Assembly: GCF_026343335.1 (NCBI RefSeq)
Contig: NZ_JAPELX010000001.1
Span: 310,001 to 374,000, forward strand
Length of the DNA stretch: 64,000 nt
Direction of reading: 5' to 3'
DNA from: Streptomyces sp. NBC_00078
Lineage (GTDB): Bacteria > Actinomycetota > Actinomycetes > Streptomycetales > Streptomycetaceae
Translations under genes and position numbers: made by a program
Notes under the pieces: generated by a model
What the model was told of the DNA's origin: nothing
The model's input: the letters and a program-made list of their open reading frames with translations, nothing else
The model's database searches: none
Part shown: in pieces, positions 57,917-64,000 of the stretch
Layout: each line of letters begins with the position of its first letter
How positions within the stretch are numbered: the first letter of the stretch is position 1

Positions 57917-59130
57917 CCGGCCCGACCCCCGCGGTCCACGACCGCGTCCGGTCTCTCTCCTCGGCCGAACTGCCCGCATACGTCTATGACTTGGCGGCGC
58001 TGCGCACGCATGCCGCCACCGTCCGGGCCGCGCTTCCCGATCGGGTCGAGGTGTACTACGCCGCCAAGGCCAACCCTGAGCCGGAGATCCTGGGCACGCT
58101 GGGCCCGTACGTCGACGGGTACGAGGTCTCCTCGGGCGGTGAGCTCGCCCACGTGGCCGAGGCGGTGCCGGGCCGCGCTCTTGCCTTCGGCGGTCCCGGC
58201 AAGACGCCGGACGAGGTGACGGCCGCGTTGGAGCTGGGCGTTGACCGTTTCCATGTGGAGAGCGAGTACGAGCTGCGCATGCTGGGCGAGTTGGCGCAGA
58301 GGTGTGCGCCGGGGCGGCGGGTCGCGGTGCTGCCTCGGGTCAACCTGCCGGTGCCGGAGGGGTCGCTGGCGGGAAGTTCGCTGGCGATGGGAGGTCGTCC
58401 GACGCCGTTCGGGCTGGATCCGGGGAGGGCCGTGGACGTCGTCCGGGCGCTGACCGACGGCACGTATCCGCACCTCGAACTGCGGGGCGTGCACGCCCAC
58501 TTGGCCAGTGGACTGGAGGCGTCCGAGCAGCTGGCCGTGGCCGGGGCGGTCGTGGACTGGGCCATGAGTCTCGGTGCTCCGCTCGCCGAGGTGAACGTCG
58601 GTGGCGGTATGACCGTCGACTACACCGAGCCGGAGCGCCGCTTCGACTGGACCGCGTACGGCAGCGGGCTGGCCCGTCTCACCGAGGCACACCCCGGACT
58701 GACCCTGCGCATCGAGCCGGGGCGGGCGTTGACGGCGTACTGCGGCTGGTACGCCACCGAGGTGCTGGACGTGAAGCGCAGTCACGGCGAGGAGTTCGCC
58801 GTCGTACGGGGCGGCACCCATCATCTGCGGACCCCGGCGACGAAGGGGCACGATCAGCCCTGCACCGTGCTGGCGTCGGAGAACTGGCCGCATCCGTGGC
58901 CGCGTCCGGCCGCCGGGAGCGAGCGGGTCACCCTGGCAGGGCAGCTGTGCACACCCAAGGACGTACTGGCCCGCCAGGTGCCCGCGCCCGGACTCAGGGC
59001 CGGTGACCGGGTGGTGTTCTCGCTGGCGGGCGCTTACGCGTGGAACATCTCTCACCACGACTTCCTGATGCACCCCCGGCCCGGATTCCACTTCCTCGAC
59101 GCCGCATCCGGCGCTCCCACGGCGGAGTGA
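57913..59130 (+). CDS. Fold-type III PLP decarboxylase/racemase of the siderophore pathway
   Basis: 405 residues from ATG at 57913, overlapping the synthetase stop by 4 bp. The alanine-racemase-like barrel starts with VEVYYAAKANPEPEILGTL, where the PLP Lys sits in YYAAKAN (about residue 54). Further: VSSGGELAHVAEAVPG, GVHAHLASGLEASEQL, NVGGGMTVDY, RIEPGRALTAYCGWYATEVLDVK, and a C-terminal GQLCTPKDVLA with the active-site Cys in place of CDSGD. Members decarboxylate ornithine, lysine, diaminopimelate or citryl-amino acids (SbnH-like), or racemise ornithine (SfaC-like). It probably supplies or trims the amine building block. It ends the operon. Confidence 0.88.
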   Translation: MTGPTPAVHDRVRSLSSAELPAYVYDLAALRTHAATVRAALPDRVEVYYAAKANPEPEILGTLGPYVDGYEVSSGGELAHVAEAVPGRALAFGGPGKTPDEVTAALELGVDRFHVESEYELRMLGELAQRCAPGRRVAVLPRVNLPVPEGSLAGSSLAMGGRPTPFGLDPGRAVDVVRALTDGTYPHLELRGVHAHLASGLEASEQLAVAGAVVDWAMSLGAPLAEVNVGGGMTVDYTEPERRFDWTAYGSGLARLTEAHPGLTLRIEPGRALTAYCGWYATEVLDVKRSHGEEFAVVRGGTHHLRTPATKGHDQPCTVLASENWPHPWPRPAAGSERVTLAGQLCTPKDVLARQVPAPGLRAGDRVVFSLAGAYAWNISHHDFLMHPRPGFHFLDAASGAPTAE

Positions 59131-59238
59131 GCGCGGTCCGTCGGCGGCGGGCACGTCCCTTTCGGCGATGCTTGCCCCACCACGTGACATCTGATTCGCG
59201 ATCCTCGGCGGGACGGCGATCAGCCTGCGGCAGAGTCA

Positions 59239-59266
59239 AGGGCCGCCCGGTGTTCCGGGCGGCCCT
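59239..59266. terminator. Terminator after the NIS operon
   Basis: AGGGCCGCCCGG (59239-59250), loop TGTT, CCGGGCGGCCCT (59255-59266): a perfect 12-bp stem. It lies about 110 bp past the PLP gene and 32 bp from the end of the convergent secreted-protein gene. Confidence 0.85.
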
Positions 59267-59297
59267 GGACTGGTGCGTGCGATGCGGCGTCGGTCTG

Positions 59298-59603
59298 CTA
59301 GAGGGCCTCGGGCAGCCCGGTCCCCGCGGCTCCCATGTGGGCGACCCGGTCCAGCTGCCCGAGGTTGTTGAGCCGGTTCAGCTGCTGCAGCTGCTGGGAG
59401 GGGCGCGGAACCTCGGCCCTGCGGTCCGCCGGGATGCCGGTCGCGGCGAGGGAGTCGATCGTGCTGATCGGGTTGAGCTCGCTCCCGTCCCGGTTCTGGA
59501 TGGTCGAGTCGGACGCGCTGGCAAGGGGCGCCGCAAGGGCGGTGATGCCGGCGGCGAGACCAACCGCGGCAACGATACGTCGTGTTGAGATCATGCTTTT
59601 CAC
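59298..59603 (-). CDS. Small secreted protein of unknown function
   Basis: 101 residues from GTG at 59603 (GGAGG about 12 bases upstream) or 98 from ATG at 59594. A Sec signal peptide (RRIVAAVGLAAGITALAAPLASA) ends near residue 28. The mature part is short and polar with a Gln/Leu/Asn-rich amphipathic end (PSQQLQQLNRLNNLGQLDR). No Cys and no known motif. Proteins of this style are frequent in Streptomyces, and their role is unknown. It is convergent with the NIS operon. Confidence 0.72.
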   Translation of the reverse strand: MKSMISTRRIVAAVGLAAGITALAAPLASASDSTIQNRDGSELNPISTIDSLAATGIPADRRAEVPRPSQQLQQLNRLNNLGQLDRVAHMGAAGTGLPEAL

Positions 59604-59766
59604 AACGTCACGGGGCCTCCGGCGGACACGGGCACAGTGCGCCGCTCACCCATCAGGGGCAGCGCTCCTGCTGCGCTTGCCGAGGCTGCCCTGGCGGAGG
59701 AGTCTCGGATGAGAGGCCCTCCGCGGCCCACTCCTCGTCGGGTCGCGGCCCTCGAAGGAGGTCATC

Positions 59767-60132
59767 ATGGGCACCGCGGCAACCCCTGCCTTCAACGCCG
59801 ACACCCTGCGCCGGGGCGTCGAGGGACACACGGCGGCAGATCTTCTGTCGCTCTACGCGGACGACGCGCAAGTGCGCATCGTCGACCGCAACACCCAACC
59901 CAGCAAGCCCAAGGTCCTGCACGGTCGCGGCGAGATCGGCGCGCTGTTCGAGGACATCTACAGCCGTGACATGACGCACAAGGTGGATCACTGCATCATC
60001 CAGGGCGACCATGCCGCCTACACCCAGTCCTGCGAGTACTCGGACGGTACACGCGTCCTGGCCGAGTCGATGATCACGTTGCGCGACGGAAAGATCACCG
60101 AAGAGATCCTGATCCAGGCATGGGACGAGTAG
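59767..60132 (+). CDS. NTF2-like/SnoaL-type small protein
   Basis: 121 residues from ATG at 59767 with GAAGGAGG 5 bases upstream. Cone-fold pattern: LRRGVEGHTAADLLSLYADDAQVRIVDRN, KPKVLHGRGEIGALFEDIYSRDMTHKVDHCIIQGDHAAYTQSCEY and TRVLAESMITLRDGKITEEILIQAW. This is the SnoaL/ketosteroid-isomerase-like superfamily; no reaction is evident. It stands alone upstream of a degraded stretch. Confidence 0.78.
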   Translation: MGTAATPAFNADTLRRGVEGHTAADLLSLYADDAQVRIVDRNTQPSKPKVLHGRGEIGALFEDIYSRDMTHKVDHCIIQGDHAAYTQSCEYSDGTRVLAESMITLRDGKITEEILIQAWDE

Positions 60133-60156
60133 GAGGCAGAACCGCGAGGGTCCAGG

Positions 60157-60420
60157 TCACCACCCGGTTGACCTGGACCTTCTCGGCCCGTGCGGCGCTG
60201 GGGCGGGTGCGTCCTGCCCGGCCTCGGCGGCCGCTGCCAGTTTCCGCGGTAGGTCTGCCGGTGTCCGTTGCTCTGCTGCGCTCAGTGCTGAGAGCAGCGC
60301 GGCCTCGTCCGCTTCCTCCGTCACCGCGTGCTGCTCGAAGGCGGCGTTTCCCGCATCGGTGAGCCTCCGGACGAGGTGCGGCGCGGCTGGGCCTCCATGT
60401 ATCTGCCTGATCGCCGACAA
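60157..60420 (-). pseudogene. C-terminal remnant of a MarR-family regulator
   Basis: The frame contains VRRLTDAGNAAFEQHAVTEEADEAALLSALSAAEQRTPADLPRKLAAAAE. This is the typical end of a MarR protein: the wing's LTDAG followed by two helices with LSAAEQ. The dimer helices and helix-turn-helix that should precede it are absent, and the sequence before it does not continue the family. It is therefore a truncated gene. Confidence 0.6.
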
Positions 60421-60425
60421 CCACT

Positions 60426-60811
60426 TCAGTGAGCACGCCGCTGCACCCGCCCACTACGCGTCGGCGCTGGAGGCCGGGGAGTCGGGACCTGATCCGTTGC
60501 CGGCCCGGGAGGCCCTGCGTCATCCGGTCGACCACGACTTCGGTGACCCTCACCGTGCGCTGGAACGCCGGCGGCGGGCGACCGGGCTGGGCGGCGGTGC
60601 GGGCACGGTCCCCGGCACGCTGTCCCGGCAACTGCTGCTCGCGGTGCCGGCCCGTGACACCGGCGACGAGGCGGGGGCCAGGGCGCTCGCGACCGAGATC
60701 GCCCGCTGGGCGGGGGCCATCGGCGCCGTTCACATCGAGGCGGAGACGACCGCCTTCCTCGCCGGGGCCGATCCGACCGCCCCGCCGCAGCAGAGCGAGG
60801 AGGTCGGTTAG
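60426..60811 (+). pseudogene. Unrecognised ORF in a degraded stretch
   Basis: The 790 bp between the NTF2-like gene and folD hold no intact gene. This open frame (open from 60359) encodes a helical segment PGTLSRQLLLAVPARDTGDEAGARALATEIARWAGAIGAVHIEAE and ends at 60811. Neither a ribosome-binding site nor a known family was seen. The end looks coding, the beginning (HYASALEAGESGPDPL) does not. It may be the 3' part of a decayed gene. Confidence 0.3.
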
Positions 60812-60922
60812 GGTCGTGGCGGGCCGTGACTGGCGCTGAGGTGGAGTACCACCGGGGAGCGGCCACGCGGAGTCGATGCCGTGCGCCTGGGCGATCCGGT
60901 CACACCGACCCAGGAGTGGATC

Positions 60923-61771
60923 ATGTCTCAGGCCCGGCTCATGGACGGCACCTCGCTCGCCCGGCGGATCGTCGAGGACACCGCCGAGCGGGCGGCCGGC
61001 CTCACCGAACGCACCGGCACGGCGCCCTGTCTGGCGGCGGTGCTGGTCGGCGAGGACCCCGCCTCCGTCACCTATGTCCGCATGAAGCAGAACCGCTGCC
61101 GCAAGGCCGGCATCGAATCCCGCCACGTGGCACTGCCCGCGGCCACGACCACCGGGGAACTCGTCGGCACCCTGCGCTCACTGTCCGACGACCCCGGCGT
61201 ACACGGCATCCTGCTGCAGCACCCGATGGGTGAACACATCGACGAGCGGGCCGCGTTCGAGGCGATCGCGCCCGAGAAGGACGTGGACGGCGTCACCTTC
61301 GCCTCCTTCGCGACGATGAGCTTCGGCCTGCCGGGCTTCGTGTCGTGCACGCCGGGCGGCATCATGCGGCTGCTCGACGCGTACGACGTCGACCCGTCCG
61401 GCAAGCGGGCCGTCGTAGTGGGCCGCAGCGCCATCCTCGGCAAGCCGGTCGGCATGCTGCTGCTCGCCCGGGACGCGACGGTGACGTACTGCCACTCGCG
61501 CACCCGGGAGCTGTCCTCCGTGGTCCGGGAGGCCGACATCGTGGTGGCTGCCGTGGGCCGGCCGCGGCTGATCCGGGGCGAGGACGTGAAGCCCGGCGCG
61601 GTCGTGATCGATGCCGGCTACAACCCGGGCAACGTGGGCGACGTGGACTTCGGCTCCGCCGTGGAGCGTGCCGGTCTCATCACTCCCGTGCCGGGCGGCG
61701 TCGGCCCGATGACGATCGCCACACTGCTGGAGCAGACCGTCGATGCCGCCGTCCGGCAGCTCGGGGCGTGA
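60923..61771 (+). CDS. folD: FolD methylenetetrahydrofolate dehydrogenase/cyclohydrolase
   Basis: 282 residues from ATG at 60923, with AGGAG 8 bases upstream. FolD signatures: VGEDPASVTYVRMKQNRCRKAGI with the catalytic Lys in YVxxK, HGILLQHPMGEHID, CTPGGIMRLLDAYDVDPSGKRAVVVGRSAILGKPVGMLLLARDATVTYCHSRT, and PVPGGVGPMTIATLLEQTV. It interconverts methylene-, methenyl- and formyl-tetrahydrofolate using NADP. The gene stands alone, and Streptomyces often have a second folD elsewhere. Its TGA abuts the convergent stop codon, forming TGATCA. Confidence 0.93.
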   Translation: MSQARLMDGTSLARRIVEDTAERAAGLTERTGTAPCLAAVLVGEDPASVTYVRMKQNRCRKAGIESRHVALPAATTTGELVGTLRSLSDDPGVHGILLQHPMGEHIDERAAFEAIAPEKDVDGVTFASFATMSFGLPGFVSCTPGGIMRLLDAYDVDPSGKRAVVVGRSAILGKPVGMLLLARDATVTYCHSRTRELSSVVREADIVVAAVGRPRLIRGEDVKPGAVVIDAGYNPGNVGDVDFGSAVERAGLITPVPGGVGPMTIATLLEQTVDAAVRQLGA

Positions 61772-62746
61772 TCAGCGCATCCAGGCGCTGTAATCCTCCA
61801 CGTCGCCGGCCCTGACACCGTACTCGGGCTCGGCCTTGGTGAGGACGGTCTCCAGGCCGAGCACGGCTCCGGTGGCCGGGTTCATGATCAGCATCCGGCG
61901 ATAGCCGGGAGCGTCGTACACGTACGCCTGGCCGCGCCGCCCGAGCCGGTCGGTCACCTGTCCGACCGGACGGAGTCCGTCGGTGCCGGCGAGGAGGCGC
62001 GCGAGGGTCGCGGACTCGCGGGCGCCGAGGGTCCAGTTGTCGAGCAGCACCTGGACGGCGTCGAGGAGTCCGGGGGTGTCGAGCGCGGTGTGGGTGTACG
62101 TGGCCTCCCGCAGATAGGCGCGCAGCCGTGCCGTTTCGCGCGGCGGAGGAGACTCGGGAGGCGCGTCGCTCCAGCTCGGCGGGTAGGTCTGCCTGCTGAT
62201 GACATGGCCGTCCTCGACCAGGTGCGGATCGCCGCCCTCGTCACGCAGGACCGGCCGGCCGGGGTGCCGCGGGTCGGTCGCCACCACCAGCTCGGTGTGG
62301 CTGCCGTCTGCCTTCCAGCGCACGACTCGCTCCTCCGGGAGCGTGACCGGGGGCTTGTCGTCGCTCATGCCCATACTCCAGGACTGCACGTGCGTGCCCT
62401 TGCGCAGGTTGGGCGCCCCGTCCGCGGCCGCCTGCCGCTCTGCCCGGGCGGCGAGCTGTTCCAGGGGTACGGGGGTGGAGTCGCTCTGGACGACGAGCGC
62501 GCGGGGTGCGGCGACCGCGGGGGTCGTGCTCGGGCCGCCGAGCGTCAGCGTCAGCACGGTCGCGGCGACGACCGCGGTGGCCGCGAGACTCCACACGAGC
62601 CGGGTGCGGCGGCCGCCCGGAAGCTGTTCGTGCAGCAACTGGCCGAGCCGGCGCTCGGCGTGGTGGTCGAGGGGGCCGTCGCCGTAGCGGGGGCCGTCGG
62701 TCGGCGCCGGGTTGGCGCGGCGCAGGAGTTCGAGTTCGTCAGCCAT
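61772..62746 (-). CDS. CU044_5270-family membrane protein, probable ECF partner
   Basis: 324 residues from ATG at 62746, overlapping the sigma-factor stop by 8 bp. The cytoplasmic N-terminus ([29 protein letters not shown]) precedes one membrane segment ([22 protein letters not shown], about 50-71) and an outer domain with [11 protein letters not shown] and [32 protein letters not shown]. This is the CU044_5270 family that follows many actinobacterial ECF sigma genes. It may act as an anti-sigma or sensor, although no ZAS zinc motif is visible. Confidence 0.85.
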   Translation of the reverse strand: MADELELLRRANPAPTDGPRYGDGPLDHHAERRLGQLLHEQLPGGRRTRLVWSLAATAVVAATVLTLTLGGPSTTPAVAAPRALVVQSDSTPVPLEQLAARAERQAAADGAPNLRKGTHVQSWSMGMSDDKPPVTLPEERVVRWKADGSHTELVVATDPRHPGRPVLRDEGGDPHLVEDGHVISRQTYPPSWSDAPPESPPPRETARLRAYLREATYTHTALDTPGLLDAVQVLLDNWTLGARESATLARLLAGTDGLRPVGQVTDRLGRRGQAYVYDAPGYRRMLIMNPATGAVLGLETVLTKAEPEYGVRAGDVEDYSAWMR

Positions 62747-63287
62747 GGTCGTGCTCCTTCGCGGCTGTCGGACCGGCCGTGGGTGCGGGGCGTATGCGGT
62801 CGATCTCGGCTCTGAGCCGGCGCCGGGCGCGGTGCAGCCGCATCGACGCGGCCCGGCTGCCGCAGCCGAGGGCGACGGCGACCTCGTCGATGCCCAGTTC
62901 CTCCCACGCCGTCAGGCGCAGCACCTCCCGATCGGCCTCGGAGAGCCGGGCCAGTGCGTCGTGCACCCAGGCGCCCGCCGCCTCCGTGTCGGGGCTGTCC
63001 ACGGTCTGTCTGCCGTGCGCGGTCTCGTCGTTGCCCAGCCGGTCGACCAGCCGGCGGCGCCGGCCGTAGCCGCGTACCGCGTTCGCCAGGCAGTTGCGTG
63101 CCACGCCGTACAACCAGGGCAGCGGGGAGACCGGCAGGTCCAAGCGGCGCCGCCAGGCGACCGTGAACACCTCCGCCACCACTTCCTCCACCTCGTCGGC
63201 CCGCCCGTCCAGTCGCCGCGCGACATAGCGGCTGACCGCCCAGTAGTGCTCGCGATAGGCAGCGGCGAAGATCTCGTCGTTGCTCAT
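62739..63287 (-). CDS. ECF RNA polymerase sigma factor
   Basis: 182 residues from ATG at 63287. Region 2 is [42 protein letters not shown] with [17 protein letters not shown]; region 4 is [53 protein letters not shown] short linker joins them. It overlaps the CU044_5270-type gene by 8 bp, the usual pair. Its signal and targets are unknown. It is divergent from the ctaD-type gene, so that gene could be a target. Confidence 0.92.
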   Translation of the reverse strand: MSNDEIFAAAYREHYWAVSRYVARRLDGRADEVEEVVAEVFTVAWRRRLDLPVSPLPWLYGVARNCLANAVRGYGRRRRLVDRLGNDETAHGRQTVDSPDTEAAGAWVHDALARLSEADREVLRLTAWEELGIDEVAVALGCGSRAASMRLHRARRRLRAEIDRIRPAPTAGPTAAKEHDHG

Positions 63288-63392
63288 GTTCCGTTCGTGT
63301 CCGGCACCGGCCGGATCGTCACACCCGCTTCCGTGATTCTCGTCGCGTCATCCGAGTGTGACCACAGTGCCGGGCCCGGACACAGGCGGGGT

Positions 63393-64000
63393 ATGAGGCA
63401 CCTCAAGTGGTTGACGACCACTGACCACAAGACGATCGGGACGCTCTACCTCGTCACGTCGTTCGCGTTCTTCATGATCGGCGGCGTCATGGCGCTGCTG
63501 ATGCGCGCCGAGCTCGCCCGGCCCGGTCTGCAGATCATGACGAACGAGCAGTTCAACCAGGCGTTCACGATGCACGGCACGATCATGCTGCTGATGTTCG
63601 CGACGCCGCTGTTCGCCGGCTTCACCAACTGGATCATGCCGCTGCAGATCGGCGCCCCGGACGTGGCGTTCCCGCGGCTGAACATGTTCGCCTACTGGCT
63701 GTACCTGTTCGGCTCGACCATCGCGGTCGGCGGCTTCCTCACCCCGTCCGGTGCGGCCGACTTCGGCTGGTTCGCCTACTCCCCGCTCTCCGACGCGGTG
63801 CGCTCGCCGGGCATCGGCGCCGACCTGTGGATCATGGGCCTGGCCTTCTCCGGCTTCGGCACGATCCTCGGTGCGGTCAACTTCATCACCACCATCATCT
63901 GCATGCGCGCGCCCGGCATGACCATGTTCCGCATGCCGATCTTCGTGTGGAACGTGCTGCTGACCGCGGTGCTGGTACTGCTCGCCTTCCCCGTCCTGGC
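63393..64000 (+). CDS. ctaD: Cytochrome c oxidase subunit I, 5' part
   Basis: From ATG at 63393 the frame is open to the right edge, giving the first 202 residues of a protein usually near 570. [23 protein letters not shown] is the subunit I start, then [45 protein letters not shown] with the haem-ligand His of helix II. Several membrane helices follow. The N-terminal tail is shorter than the 20-25 extra residues of the main Streptomyces CtaD, so this may be a second copy. It works in aerobic respiration. It is divergent from the ECF sigma gene. Confidence 0.93.
   Translation, partial: MRHLKWLTTTDHKTIGTLYLVTSFAFFMIGGVMALLMRAELARPGLQIMTNEQFNQAFTMHGTIMLLMFATPLFAGFTNWIMPLQIGAPDVAFPRLNMFAYWLYLFGSTIAVGGFLTPSGAADFGWFAYSPLSDAVRSPGIGADLWIMGLAFSGFGTILGAVNFITTIICMRAPGMTMFRMPIFVWNVLLTAVLVLLAFPVL

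Noticed and set aside
60095..61126. A 343-codon minus-strand ORF opposite folD
   Set aside because: It begins inside the recognised folD gene in antisense and shows no family pattern.
1..64000. CRISPR arrays, rRNA genes, intact tRNAs, insertion sequences or an integrase
   Set aside because: No regularly spaced repeats, rRNA segments, complete tRNA cloverleaf or transposase/integrase motifs were found by eye; a tRNA or IS search tool would be needed to exclude short or decayed copies.

Overview
The window is a high-GC chromosomal segment of an actinomycete, almost certainly Streptomyces. Coding regions show very strong G/C preference at third codon positions and many GTG and a few TTG starts. 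Family content also fits: a mycothiol-dependent dehydrogenase, a streptogrisin-type protease, DUF574 methyltransferase, SpoIIE-type PP2C phosphatase, ROK and RpiR regulators, and iron boxes of the DmdR/IdeR type. It reads as accessory or arm-like metabolic territory, with few core genes (folD-type, ctaD-type) and several gene remnants.

Layout. 1-4.9 kb: the end of an unrecognised gene, then a GH65 phosphorylase coupled to a beta-phosphoglucomutase-like HAD enzyme, an NTF2-like protein and a P-loop kinase. 4.9-14.4 kb: a sugar-uptake and breakdown locus read leftwards (ROK regulator, solute-binding lipoprotein, two permeases, two heparinase/lyase-like alpha-alpha toroid proteins), with a divergent BadF-type amino-sugar kinase across a 24-bp operator palindrome. 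14.6-19.3 kb: a Tat-exported PAP2 phosphatase carrying an autotransporter-type repeat, a GT-C glycosyltransferase and an RpiR regulator. 19.7-25.6 kb: a small unknown protein, a multi-sensor PP2C phosphatase, small envelope proteins, an orphan ATP-grasp enzyme and a TetR regulator. 25.7-36.6 kb: a DUF35 protein, Gfo/Idh oxidoreductase with a truncated aminoglycoside-phosphotransferase-like tail gene, a large secreted alpha/beta hydrolase, PPOX, DJ-1, MalY/PatB lyase, DUF574 methyltransferase and a membrane-anchored serine protease, then a broken EamA transporter gene. 36.7-44.6 kb: ROK regulator plus oxidoreductase with a candidate leader peptide, an L,D-transpeptidase, a broken SDR gene, an intact SDR, DUF4180, and a mycothiol formaldehyde-detoxification pair. 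44.8-46.9 kb: an ABC exporter, then a 3' remnant of tRNA-Gly(CCC) and a short ORF remnant.

46.9-59.3 kb is the most striking region: an iron-regulated NRPS-independent siderophore (NIS) locus. A FhuF-like ferric reductase and a divergent operon share an intergenic region with two iron boxes. The operon encodes two FecCD permeases, an ATPase, a siderophore-binding lipoprotein, an ATP-grasp ligase, two IucA/IucC synthetases flanking an MFS exporter, and a fold-III PLP enzyme. Most biosynthetic genes overlap by 4 bp or less. It encodes synthesis, export, uptake and iron release together. Its composition differs from the standard desferrioxamine locus and recalls staphyloferrin-type clusters with an added ATP-grasp ligase.

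59.3-64 kb: a small secreted protein, an NTF2-like protein, a degraded stretch with a MarR remnant, a FolD-type enzyme, an ECF sigma factor with its CU044_5270-type partner, and the 5' part of a cytochrome c oxidase subunit I gene that runs off the window.

All functional calls rest on reading translated motifs and gene context. No database searches were possible, and start codons were chosen from Shine-Dalgarno spacing and family expectations.
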